The notes under the pieces: model-generated
Told to the model about the DNA's origin: nothing
Seen by the model: only the letters and a program-made list of their open reading frames with translations
Databases searched by the model: none
Source of the DNA: Oscillospiraceae bacterium
Lineage (GTDB): Bacteria > Bacillota > Clostridia > Oscillospirales > Oscillospiraceae
Assembly: GCA_902789745.1 (NCBI GenBank)
Contig: CADAPH010000001.1
Location: 1 to 41,544, forward strand
DNA: 41,544 nucleotides
Direction: 5' to 3'
In this document: piece after piece, positions 32,860 to 40,786 of the stretch
Position numbering within the stretch: the stretch's first letter is position 1
How the letters are laid out: each line of letters opens with the position of its first letter
Made by a program: the position numbers and the translations under genes

Positions 32860-33045
32860 CGAAAGACTGAAACACATGCCTCGGGAAGTATTCAAATTGT
32901 TGTTGTGGCAGCTTTGCCGCCTCAACAACACCCTGAGCCGAGCTGTGCGAGGCCTCGCGCCGACCAAATACGGCGTATCACGCATCGCCGCATGCGATAA
33001 GCGCGAGTTCCTCGATTGTGAAACGAAGCTTCGCAATCGATTAAA
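32860..33045. repeat. Palindrome-rich spacer between phnD and phnC
   Basis: Outer inverted words CGATTGCGAAAG (about 32862) and CTTCGCAATCG (about 33028) bound a 180-nt stretch. Inside are GTTGTTG...CAACAAC with GGC/GCC (about 32897-32928) and TCGATTGTGAA...TTCGCAATCGA (about 33012-33040). No coding sign. It looks like a decayed mobile palindromic repeat or a structured leader of phnC. Confidence 0.5.
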
Positions 33046-33068
33046 AGAGAAAAAAGGAGAGCCTCCGC

Positions 33069-33833
33069 ATGATCGAATTTGAACACGTCTACAAGACCTA
33101 TCCCAACGGTTTTACCGCCCTGAAGGACATCAATCTGAAGATCGAACAGGGCGAGTTCGTCGCCATCATCGGCTTGTCCGGCGCGGGCAAGTCCACGATC
33201 CTCCGCTGCATCAACCGCATGCATGACGTGACGCAGGGCAAGCTGACCGTCGACGGCGTGGACGTCAATTCCCTCAAGGGCGCGGAGCTTCGGCGTTACC
33301 GCCGCAAGGTCGGCATGATCTTTCAGAGCTTCAACCTGGTCAGCCGCTCCACCGCCATCAAAAACGTGCTGACAGCCGACGTGCCCGATATGAGCTTCTT
33401 CCGGGTGCTCTTCGGCATCTTTTCCAAGGAGCAGAAGCTCCGCGCCCTGGAGAGCCTGGACAAGGTCGGCATCCTCTACAAGGCGTACACCCGCTGCGAT
33501 CAGCTCTCCGGCGGTCAGCAGCAGCGCGTCGCCCTGGCCCGCACACTGAACCAGAACCCGAAGATCATCCTCGCGGACGAGCCGGTGGCCTCTCTTGACC
33601 CCATCACCGCCCGCCAGGTCATGCAGGACTTTGTCCGCATCAACAAGGAGTACAACATCTCCATTCTGCTGAACATCCACCATATCGACCTGGCCCTCCA
33701 GTACTGCGACCGCGTCATCGGCGTGCGCGCGGGCGAGATCGTGTTTGACGGCCCCGCTGCCACCATCACCCAGGAACAGATCGACTTTGTTTACAACGGG
33801 AAGAAGGCGCCCAGACTGGGCGATGGGGAGTGA
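33069..33833 (+). CDS. phnC: Phosphonate-type ABC transporter ATPase (PhnC)
   Basis: A 254-residue cytosolic ATPase. Walker A GLSGAGKST (about 35-43), Q-loop MIFQSFNLV, signature LSGGQQQRVALARTL, Walker B IILADEPVASLD and switch His in NIHHIDLA. Order phnD-phnC-phnE-phnE matches phosphonate-family importers. Preceded by AAAAAAGGAGA 8 to 9 nt upstream of the ATG. The gene ends 4 nt before the first permease ATG. Confidence 0.93.
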   Translation: MIEFEHVYKTYPNGFTALKDINLKIEQGEFVAIIGLSGAGKSTILRCINRMHDVTQGKLTVDGVDVNSLKGAELRRYRRKVGMIFQSFNLVSRSTAIKNVLTADVPDMSFFRVLFGIFSKEQKLRALESLDKVGILYKAYTRCDQLSGGQQQRVALARTLNQNPKIILADEPVASLDPITARQVMQDFVRINKEYNISILLNIHHIDLALQYCDRVIGVRAGEIVFDGPAATITQEQIDFVYNGKKAPRLGDGE

Positions 33834-33837
33834 GCCG

Positions 33838-34689
33838 ATGGATAACGAGAACGTAAGTCAGGTCAAGCTGACATGGTTTGACAAAATCTTTAAACCCCAG
33901 GTCATCACCCTGCCGAACGGACATTCGACGATCCGCCGCCGCAGCCGCGCGCCCCTCATCATCGCACTGGTGCTGCTGGCGATCGTCCTCTCCCTGCGCA
34001 TGACGGGGTTTGATCTGAGCATCATCATCAAGAAATTCGACAAGCTCCTTGATCTGCTGGTCAAGATCTTTCACCCGAAGAGGAGCTTTTTCGGCAAGGT
34101 CATCCGCCCGCTGGTGGATACCATCAAAATGTCCATCCTCGGCACGGTCATCGGCTGTCTGCTGGCTCTGCCGGTAGCGGTGCTGGCCTCGACGAATATT
34201 GATAAAAACCGCGTGATCGTCTCGGTTCTGCGCTTTATCCTGGCCCTGATCCGCACGCTGCCCACGCTGGTGATCGCCCTGGTCTGCGCGCTGATCTTCG
34301 GCCTCGGCACCTTTGCCGGCACGCTCGCCATCTCCATCTTCACCTTCGGCATCGTGGCCAAGATGCTCTATGAGAGCATCGAAACCATCGACATGGGCCC
34401 GTTTGAGGCCATGGAGGCCATGGGCGCGAACAAGTTCCAGGCCTTCTGGTCGGCCTGTGTGCCCCAGATCCTGCCGGTCTATCTCTCCCACAGCCTGTAC
34501 TGCTTTGAGATGAATGTGCGCGCCTCCGCCATCCTCGGCTATGTCGGCGCGGGCGGCCTCGGCATTACGATCAACGAGCGCATCGGCTGGCGCGACTATG
34601 AGGGCCTCGGCATGGTGCTGCTGACGCTGTTCGTGGTGGTCGTCATCATCGAGTTCACCAGCGAATACCTGCGCGGCAGACTGAGCTGA
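33838..34689 (+). CDS. phnE: Phosphonate-type ABC transporter permease, first subunit (PhnE)
   Basis: A 283-residue membrane protein starting at the ATG at 33838 (GGGGAG 7 nt upstream, overlapping the phnC stop). Longer in-frame ATGs lie inside phnC. One N-terminal helix (about 40-60), a charged cytosolic stretch, then a five-helix permease core. The EAA-like coupling loop is EAMEAMGANKFQAFWSACVP (about 195-215). LRTLPTLVIALV-type helix and GYVGAGGLG are typical of PhnE. Pairs with the next gene as a heterodimer. Confidence 0.92.
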   Translation: MDNENVSQVKLTWFDKIFKPQVITLPNGHSTIRRRSRAPLIIALVLLAIVLSLRMTGFDLSIIIKKFDKLLDLLVKIFHPKRSFFGKVIRPLVDTIKMSILGTVIGCLLALPVAVLASTNIDKNRVIVSVLRFILALIRTLPTLVIALVCALIFGLGTFAGTLAISIFTFGIVAKMLYESIETIDMGPFEAMEAMGANKFQAFWSACVPQILPVYLSHSLYCFEMNVRASAILGYVGAGGLGITINERIGWRDYEGLGMVLLTLFVVVVIIEFTSEYLRGRLS

Positions 34690-34702
34690 GAGGAGGGAAG
34701 AC

Positions 34703-35554
34703 ATGGCTGTAAAACTGAAAGACGCGGAGAGAGCGTTTGATGAGCATCTGAGTGTCGCCGAAATGTACATGCGCAGGCCGCGCATGTGGTGGCTGTATAC
34801 GCTGATCGTTCTGATTATCGCCGCGCTTGTCGGCTGGTCCGGCTCCACCATCGAGTTTGAGGGGCTGACCGTCACCGGCCGCTCGGTGGCCCAGGGCGTT
34901 ATCAACGGCATCACCCATCCCGACCTCAAGCTCATGTTCGGCACCGGGGAGACGGATGTACCGTATCTGCTGCTGCAGACGATGGGGATCGCGGTGCTCG
35001 GCACGATCTTCGGCGCGATCCTCGCCATTCCCTTTGCCTTTCTGGCGTCCACCAATATCCTGCCCAAGCCCATCGCGTATTTCTTCCGCGTGGTGATCCT
35101 GCTCATCCGCACGATCCCCAGCCTTGTCTGGGCGCTGATGTGGATCCGCGTGACCGGCCCCGGCGCTGCCTGCGGCGTCATCACCCAGTCGGTCTGCTCC
35201 ATCGGCATGATCTCCAAAATGTATATCACCGCCATCGAGGATCTGGATACCCGCATCCTCGAGAGCCTGGACGCCATGGGCTGTACGCCGTTCCAGAAGA
35301 TCCGCTACGGCGTCATCCCGCAGCTCACCGCGAGCTTTATCTCCACTACCATCTACCGCTTTGACATCAACCTCAAGGACGCCACTACCCTCGGCATTGT
35401 CGGCGCGGGCGGCATCGGCGCCTCGCTGGTGCAGTGCCTCAACTCCCGCCGCTGGGCGATGGTCGGCTCCTTCGTCTGGGGCCTGATGATCCTGGTGCTG
35501 ATCATCGAGTACCTCTCCACGCAGGTCAGAAGCAAGCTGGCAAGAGGGGAATAA
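34703..35554 (+). CDS. phnE: Phosphonate-type ABC transporter permease, second subunit (PhnE)
   Basis: A 283-residue membrane protein, paralogue of the preceding permease: N-terminal helix about 32-50, core helices from about 90, LIRTIPSLVWALMW, coupling loop ESLDAMGCTPFQKIRYGVIP (about 190-210), GIVGAGGIGASL. GAGGAGGG precedes the ATG, 13 nt after the first phnE. Two different PhnE subunits instead of a homodimer are usual for many Firmicutes systems. Last transporter gene; a repeat element follows. Confidence 0.92.
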   Translation: MAVKLKDAERAFDEHLSVAEMYMRRPRMWWLYTLIVLIIAALVGWSGSTIEFEGLTVTGRSVAQGVINGITHPDLKLMFGTGETDVPYLLLQTMGIAVLGTIFGAILAIPFAFLASTNILPKPIAYFFRVVILLIRTIPSLVWALMWIRVTGPGAACGVITQSVCSIGMISKMYITAIEDLDTRILESLDAMGCTPFQKIRYGVIPQLTASFISTTIYRFDINLKDATTLGIVGAGGIGASLVQCLNSRRWAMVGSFVWGLMILVLIIEYLSTQVRSKLARGE

Positions 35555-35560
35555 GAAAGA

Positions 35561-35671
35561 GTGTGGAGTGTGAAGAGTGGAGTGTGGAGTTATTGTGTCA
35601 CTTCGTGACGATTTCAATTTGTCCGCGACGCGGACTCCTGAACTCCGCTTTCCACTCTCCACTCTCCACAC
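35561..35671. repeat. GTGTGGAG-family palindromic repeat, copy 1
   Basis: A 111-nt element with inverted ends GTGTGGAG (35561) and CTCCACAC (35671) in GGAGTGTG-like purine runs. It contains two inner hairpins: GTGTCACTTCGTGAC and GTCCGCGACGCGGAC, joined by ATTTCAATTT. It fills the gap between phnE and the nucleotidase gene and ends 1-2 nt before that gene's Shine-Dalgarno. Confidence 0.8.
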
Positions 35672-35685
35672 TGAACGAGGTGCGA

Positions 35686-37203
35686 ATGGATCGAAAACTG
35701 ACGATTTTCTTCACATCCGATATGCACGGTTACTTCTCGCCCGTGGACTACGCGCGAAACTGCCGCGCAGAGGCGGGGCTTGCCAACATTGCCGCAAACT
35801 TCAAGGACGACGGAAACACCCTGATCCTCGACGGGGGCGATACCCTGCAGGGCAGCCCCTTCACCTACTGGCTCTACAGCCGCACGGAGGAGAAGAGCCT
35901 CATCCCGGCAAAGCTCATGAACCTCGCGGGCTATCAGTTTATCACCCTCGGCAACCACGACTTCAACTACGGCGCTGCGGAGCTGGAGCGCTATCTGGAG
36001 GCGCTGGACGCAAAGTGCCTCTGTGCCAATGTGGAGGGGCTGCGCTATAATGAGAAATACGCGATCCGGACGCTTGATAACGGCCTTCGCGTCGGCATCA
36101 CCGGCGTGACCAGCCAGTTTGTCCCCTTTTGGGAAAAACCGGAGAATATTATCGGGCTCCGCTTTACGGACGCTTTTGAGGCCGCACGCGACGCTTTGGT
36201 TGAGCTGAAAAAACAGAATGTCGATCTCACGGTCTGCATCTATCACGGCGGCTTCGAGCGCGATGCGGATACCGGCGCGCTTCTCTCGAAAACCGATGAG
36301 AACGAGGGCTGGCGCATCTGTCAGGAGCTGGATTACAACATTCTGCTCACCGGGCACCAGCACATGGCGGTGGAAAACAAATGCGTCAAGGGAACCTTTA
36401 CCTGCCAGCCGCCGGACAAAGCGCGGCAGTATATCCGCATGGACGTGACGGTGGACGAGAGGGGGGCGGTCACGGCTGAGTCCTGCCTCTGTCCCGCGGG
36501 GGATGTGACGCCGGAAAGCTTCTCCCAAATTCTGGAACCGCTGGAGGCACGGGTCACGGCGTTTATCGACACCCCCCTCGGCCATATCGACATAGCCCTG
36601 CTCCCGGACGAGCCGCTTGCGCGGGCACTGAACGGCAGCCTGATCGCGGACTTTTTCAATCAGGTGCAGCTGGAGGCCTCGGGCGCCGATCTCTCCTGTA
36701 CAAGCCTTGCCAACAGCCTGCGCGGTTTCTCTGTGGATGTCACTGTGCGTGACGTGGTGGCAAGCTATGTGTTCCCGAACACACTGAAAACCATCCGCGT
36801 TGACCGCGCGGTTTTGAAAAAAGCCCTGGAGCGCAGTGCGGCGTATTTTACCCTGGATGAGAGCGGGACCCCACGCGTGAGCGAGAGCTTTCTGAGCCCG
36901 ATCGTCCAGCATTTTAATTTTGATTATATCTCGGGCGTGGAGGCAGCGATCGATCTGCGCCGTCCGGTCGGCGACAGGGTGGTTTCCATCCGCTGGAAGG
37001 ATAAGGAGCTGCCGCCCGATCTGAGCCTTACCATGTGCATGAACAGCTACCGTGCCTCCGGCGCGGGGGGCTACGAGTTTTATACCGAATGTGAGACGGT
37101 TCGCGAGCAGCCCGAGGAAATCGCCGAACTGATTCTTTCCTACATTGACCGCCACCCTCAGATCACTGTCGATAAAACCAAATGGCTGACCGTACTGTAT
37201 TGA
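35686..37203 (+). CDS. 5'-nucleotidase / 2',3'-cyclic phosphodiesterase family protein, cytosolic
   Basis: 505 residues from the ATG at 35686 (GAGGTG just upstream). Metallophosphatase domain about 1-270 with SDMHG (Asp12, His14), LDGGDTLQGSP, LGNHDFNYG, CIYHGG and TGHQHM: all five metal motifs. C-terminal substrate-binding domain about 300-500, like UshA/CpdB (DLSCTSLANSLRGF, then NTLKTIRVDR, MCMNSYRASGAGGYEF). Relatives are mostly exported, but this protein has no signal peptide, lipobox or anchor, so it should act inside the cell on nucleotides or sugar phosphates. It follows the phosphonate-type importer on the same strand, but a repeat element separates them, so co-regulation is uncertain. 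Confidence 0.88.
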   Translation: MDRKLTIFFTSDMHGYFSPVDYARNCRAEAGLANIAANFKDDGNTLILDGGDTLQGSPFTYWLYSRTEEKSLIPAKLMNLAGYQFITLGNHDFNYGAAELERYLEALDAKCLCANVEGLRYNEKYAIRTLDNGLRVGITGVTSQFVPFWEKPENIIGLRFTDAFEAARDALVELKKQNVDLTVCIYHGGFERDADTGALLSKTDENEGWRICQELDYNILLTGHQHMAVENKCVKGTFTCQPPDKARQYIRMDVTVDERGAVTAESCLCPAGDVTPESFSQILEPLEARVTAFIDTPLGHIDIALLPDEPLARALNGSLIADFFNQVQLEASGADLSCTSLANSLRGFSVDVTVRDVVASYVFPNTLKTIRVDRAVLKKALERSAAYFTLDESGTPRVSESFLSPIVQHFNFDYISGVEAAIDLRRPVGDRVVSIRWKDKELPPDLSLTMCMNSYRASGAGGYEFYTECETVREQPEEIAELILSYIDRHPQITVDKTKWLTVLY

Positions 37204-37208
37204 ATCAA

Positions 37209-37297
37209 GTGTGGAGTTTGGAGAGTGGAGAGTGGAGTTAAGGTGTCCCCTTCGGGGACAAATTGAAATTGTCGCGGAGCGACACCATATCTCCACC
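37209..37297. repeat. GTGTGGAG-family palindromic repeat, copy 2
   Basis: Starts 5 nt after the nucleotidase stop: GTGTGGAGTTTGGAGAG purine run, GTGTCCCCTTCGGGGAC hairpin, AAATTGAAATT, then GTCGCGGAGCGAC hairpin and TCTCCAC. Same order of parts as the copy at 35561-35671 but with different hairpin sequences and a shortened right end. Confidence 0.78.
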
Positions 37298-37340
37298 TGT
37301 CACTTTTACAATCGTATTAGAAAAAGGAGATACTAAAAAA

Positions 37341-38312
37341 ATGAGCAACAAGGTATTCAAGGTCGTCCTGTTACAGGCGCTGCCCGCCTCCGGCAAGTCC
37401 GAGGTCAGAAATTTCATGGCCCATGTGGAGCCGGAACGCCTGCGCGATGAATTCCATATCGGGGCAAATCTCCAGCTTGACGATTTCCCCTACGTCCACA
37501 TGATGCGCCGTATCGACAACGAGCTTGAGGCCATGGGTGAGGCACGTATCTTTTACCCCGGCGAGGAGCCCTTTGTCGACGGGCGCGACTGGGGCACGCT
37601 CTGCGCCCTGCTCAACGAGGATTATCACGATCTCATGAACCGTGTCCGCGTCTGCCCTGACTCCGCCGCGCAGTATCTCTTCGACCGCATCGACCGCGCC
37701 GGCCAGACCGCGGGCATCGCGCCGCGCCTCGGCCTTCTGGGCACGGAGATCAGGGCGAAGGTCGCCGAAAAGCTGGAGGCGGAGGCCCGCGCCATGCTGG
37801 ACGAAAAGCAGGCCGCCTATCCCGAGAGCTTTGAGGACAAGACCGTGGTCATCGAGTGCGCCCGCGGCGGCCCGGACGGGGCTTCCATGCCCCTGACCGG
37901 CACCTTCGGCTATCAGTATTCGCTGCCGCTGTTCTCTCCGGAAATCCTTGAAAACGCCGCGATCCTCTATATCTGGGTCACGCCCGAGGAATCCCGCCGC
38001 AAGAACAGCGACCGCGCCGACCCCAACGATCCCGGCTCCAACCTGCACCACGGCGTCCCCATGGCCGTCATGCTGGGCGATTACGGCTGCGACGATATGG
38101 AGTATCTGCGCGCAAACTCCAAGCCGAACTGCGTGAGCTTTGAGGCGCACGGAAAACACTGGGACGTGCCGATCGGCGTGTTCGACAACCGTGTTGACAA
38201 GACCAGCTTCCTGCGCGCCGAGCCGGAAGCCTGGGATAAGGATAAGGTCGCCGACGTGACCGCCGGCATCCGCGCCGCCACCGACGCAATGTTTGAAAAT
38301 TACGGGAAATAA
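37341..38312 (+). CDS. P-loop protein of unknown function next to guaB
   Basis: A 323-residue soluble protein. Near the N-terminus VVLLQALPASGKSEVRNFM contains a Walker A-like P-loop of the PxSGKS kinase type (about 13-19). Further conserved-looking parts are LQLDDFPYVHMMRRIDNELE, then VVIECARGGPDGASMPL and ILYIWVTPEESRRKN. These suggest a nucleoside/nucleotide kinase-like or adenylate-kinase-like fold with a lid, but I cannot name the family. AAAGGAG lies about 11 nt before the ATG. It lies 35 nt upstream of IMP dehydrogenase on the same strand, so a purine-linked role is a guess. Confidence 0.7.
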   Translation: MSNKVFKVVLLQALPASGKSEVRNFMAHVEPERLRDEFHIGANLQLDDFPYVHMMRRIDNELEAMGEARIFYPGEEPFVDGRDWGTLCALLNEDYHDLMNRVRVCPDSAAQYLFDRIDRAGQTAGIAPRLGLLGTEIRAKVAEKLEAEARAMLDEKQAAYPESFEDKTVVIECARGGPDGASMPLTGTFGYQYSLPLFSPEILENAAILYIWVTPEESRRKNSDRADPNDPGSNLHHGVPMAVMLGDYGCDDMEYLRANSKPNCVSFEAHGKHWDVPIGVFDNRVDKTSFLRAEPEAWDKDKVADVTAGIRAATDAMFENYGK

Positions 38313-38347
38313 GCAGAATCCATTAAAACAACAAAAAGGAGAAATCT

Positions 38348-39856
38348 ATGGCCACCTTTATCAACGAGCCATCCCATACTTTTAACGAGTATCTGCTGAT
38401 CCCCGGCTATACGCCCATCACCTGCCGCTCCGAGAAGGTGTCGCTCAAAACGCCCCTGGTGAAATTCCGCAAGGGGCAGGAGGAGCCCGCCATCAGCATG
38501 AACATCCCCATGGTCTCAGCCATCATGCAGTCCGTCTCCGGCGACCGTCTGGCCGTCGCGCTGGCAACCGAGGGCGGCGTGAGCTTTATCTACGGCTCCC
38601 AGAGCGTGGCGGACGAGGCCGCCATGATCAGACGCGCCAAGACCTACAAGGCGGGCTTTGTACGCAGCGACTCCAACCTCAGCCCCGACCATACCCTGCG
38701 CGACGTGCTGGAGCTTAAGGAGCGCACTGGCCACTCCACCATCGCCGTCACCGAGGACGGCACCGCCGAGGGCAAGCTTGTCGGCGTGGTGACCAGCCGC
38801 GATTACCGCGTCAGCCGCATGGAGCCAACGGACAAGGTCTCCACCTTCATGACCCCCTTTGACAAGCTGGTCTGGGCCGACGAGGGCATCACGCTCAAGG
38901 AGGCCAACGACATTATCTGGGAGCACAAGCTCAACTCCCTGCCCATCATCGACGAAAACGGCCGCCTGTGCTACTTTGTCTTCCGCAAGGACTACGAGAG
39001 CCACAAGCAGAACCCGAACGAACTGCTCGATTCCCACAAGCGCTATATCGTCGGCGCGGGCATCAACACCAGAGACTACGAAGAGCGCGTGCCTGCCCTT
39101 CTGGAGGCCGGCGCGGACGTGCTGTGCATCGACTCCTCCGAGGGGCACACCGACTGGCAACGCTTCACCCTCGCCTGGATCCGGGAGCATTACGGCGATA
39201 CCGTCAAGGTCGGCGCGGGCAACGTGGTCGACGCGGCGGGCTTCCGCTTCCTGGCCGAGTGCGGGGCGGACTTTGTCAAGGTCGGCATCGGCGGCGGCTC
39301 CATCTGCATCACGCGCGAGACCAAGGGCATCGGCCGCGGCCAGGCGACCGCCCTCATCGACGTCTGCGCCGAGCGTGACCGCTATTTTGCCGAGACCGGT
39401 GTCTATGTCCCTGTCTGCTCCGACGGCGGCATTGTCTACGACCACCACATTGCGCTGGCCCTCGCGATGGGCGCGGACTTCGTGATGCTGGGCCGGTACT
39501 TTGCCCGCTTCGACGAGAGCCCTACCGACAAGGTCAATATCGGCGGCACCTACTACAAGGAATACTGGGGTGAGGGTTCCGCCCGCGCCCGCAACTGGCA
39601 GCGCTACGACATGGGCGGCGACAAGAAGCTGAGCTTTGTCGAGGGCGTCGACTCCTATGTGCCCTACGCCGGTTCCCTGAAGGACAATGTCGCCGTGACG
39701 CTCAGCAAGGTGCGCCATACCATGTGCAACTGCGGCGCGATGAGCATCCCGGAGTTTCAGGAGAAGGCGGTGCTGCAGTTGGTCTCCGCCACCACGATCG
39801 TCGAGGGCGGCGCGCACGACGTCATCCAGAAGGACACATCGCCCACGATCAAGTGA
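38348..39856 (+). CDS. guaB: IMP dehydrogenase
   Basis: A 502-residue cytosolic enzyme that oxidises IMP to XMP with NAD+, the first step toward GMP. N-terminal barrel start with [20 protein letters not shown]; two CBS modules (about 100-220, [21 protein letters not shown] and [19 protein letters not shown]). Then DSSEGHTDW and the active-site loop [20 protein letters not shown] with catalytic Cys320. The flap is [16 protein letters not shown]. The loop and flap differ from the common bacterial GPGSICTTR / RYFQ forms and resemble an alternative bacterial subtype. AAAAGGAG precedes the ATG. Shares strand and close spacing with the P-loop gene. Confidence 0.9.
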   Translation: MATFINEPSHTFNEYLLIPGYTPITCRSEKVSLKTPLVKFRKGQEEPAISMNIPMVSAIMQSVSGDRLAVALATEGGVSFIYGSQSVADEAAMIRRAKTYKAGFVRSDSNLSPDHTLRDVLELKERTGHSTIAVTEDGTAEGKLVGVVTSRDYRVSRMEPTDKVSTFMTPFDKLVWADEGITLKEANDIIWEHKLNSLPIIDENGRLCYFVFRKDYESHKQNPNELLDSHKRYIVGAGINTRDYEERVPALLEAGADVLCIDSSEGHTDWQRFTLAWIREHYGDTVKVGAGNVVDAAGFRFLAECGADFVKVGIGGGSICITRETKGIGRGQATALIDVCAERDRYFAETGVYVPVCSDGGIVYDHHIALALAMGADFVMLGRYFARFDESPTDKVNIGGTYYKEYWGEGSARARNWQRYDMGGDKKLSFVEGVDSYVPYAGSLKDNVAVTLSKVRHTMCNCGAMSIPEFQEKAVLQLVSATTIVEGGAHDVIQKDTSPTIK

Positions 39857-39883
39857 AACAATCCGCGTTTTTGCCTGTGACTA

Positions 39884-39912
39884 TTGACGCGGCCCAAACC
39901 GCGTGATAGAAT
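39884..39912 (+). promoter_or_regulatory. Promoter of the purO operon
   Basis: TTGACG at 39884-39889, 17 nt, TAGAAT at 39907-39912. Transcription would begin about 15 nt before the riboswitch P1 stem. Confidence 0.7.
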
Positions 39913-39933
39913 CGCAGTGTTAACAAAGCGAAT

Positions 39934-40003
39934 CCCGCAACTGACGGATCATCGTGGAGCACCACGGAGGAGCGGGCATTCTGAATCAGCCGACCGTCTG
40001 GGC
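39934..40003 (+). ncRNA. ZTP (pfl) riboswitch aptamer
   Basis: Binds ZMP/ZTP, the AICAR nucleotides that accumulate when 10-formyl-THF is short. P1 is CCCGC (39934-39938) with GCGGG (39972-39976). The conserved ACTGACGG segment, the CGTGG-AGCA-CCACG hairpin and GGAGGAGCGG follow. The distal conserved CCGTCTGGGC is at 39994-40003. GACGG pairs with CCGTC for the pseudoknot, in place of the common GGCGG/CCGCC, a compensated change. It precedes purO and an AICAR transformylase gene, exactly the pathway of its ligand. Confidence 0.88.
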
Positions 40004-40042
40004 GCACTTACTCCCCGGAGCTAAGTGCGTCCGGTTTTATTT
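40000..40042 (+). terminator. Expression-platform terminator of the ZTP riboswitch
   Basis: GGGCGCACTTA pairs with TAAGTGCGTCC (one wobble) around CTCCCCGGAGC, followed by GGTTTTATTT. Its 5' strand begins inside the conserved CTGGGC of the aptamer, so ligand-stabilised pseudoknot and terminator exclude each other; ligand should switch expression on. Confidence 0.82.
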
Positions 40043-40059
40043 ACAGGAGGTTAACGCAT

Positions 40060-40782
40060 ATGAACGTCTATGAGATCGGCTCCCTTGGCGAAAAGCTCTC
40101 CAAGAACACCTATCCCGGCCGCGGAATCGTCCTCGGCATGACGCCGGACGGCAGCAAGTCCGTCGCCGCCTATTTCATCATGGGCCGCAGCGTGAACAGC
40201 CGCAACCGGGTCTTTCTCCCCGAGCCCGACGGCATCCGCACCGAGGCCCATGATCCCGCGCTTCTGAAGGATCCCAGCCTCATCATCTATCATCCGGTGC
40301 GCAGATACAGGGATATGCTCATTGTGACAAACGGGGATCAGACCGACACGATCCGCGAGTACCTGCAAAAGGGCTCCGACTTTGAAAGCGCCCTGCGCAC
40401 ACGCTGCTTTGAGCCGGACGACCCCAACTGGACGCCCCGCATTTCGGGCGTTGTGGATCTGAAAACGGGGGCGTACAAGCTCTCCATTCTCAAATCCGCC
40501 GATCCCGAGGGCTCAAGCTGTCTGCGCCAGACCTTCGAGTACGCGCCGCTGCCGGGCGTCGGCCATTTCCTGCACACCTATGTCTGTGACGGAAACCCGA
40601 TCCCCAGCTTCCGGGGAGAGCCGGAGCGCGTCGCCCTGCCCGATGATATCGATGCCTGCACATCCACGATCTGGGAGAATCTGAACCCCGACAACAAGAT
40701 CTCCCTCTACGTCTGCTATACCGATTTGAAGACCGGAGCCACAGATACGCGCATCGTCAACAAGCACGGTGAAAAGGAGTAA
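40060..40782 (+). CDS. purO: IMP cyclohydrolase, PurO type
   Basis: A 240-residue cytosolic enzyme that closes FAICAR to IMP, the last step of purine synthesis. Recognised by the PurO-family opening [37 protein letters not shown] (quoted in parts: [28 protein letters not shown]), then [15 protein letters not shown] and IISGVVDL-like segments. The family was first described in archaea and replaces the N-terminal half of PurH. GGAGG lies about 9 nt upstream of the ATG. It sits directly under the ZTP riboswitch and 4 nt before the transformylase gene, so both final purine steps are controlled together. Confidence 0.9.
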   Translation: MNVYEIGSLGEKLSKNTYPGRGIVLGMTPDGSKSVAAYFIMGRSVNSRNRVFLPEPDGIRTEAHDPALLKDPSLIIYHPVRRYRDMLIVTNGDQTDTIREYLQKGSDFESALRTRCFEPDDPNWTPRISGVVDLKTGAYKLSILKSADPEGSSCLRQTFEYAPLPGVGHFLHTYVCDGNPIPSFRGEPERVALPDDIDACTSTIWENLNPDNKISLYVCYTDLKTGATDTRIVNKHGEKE

Positions 40783-40786
40783 AGCC

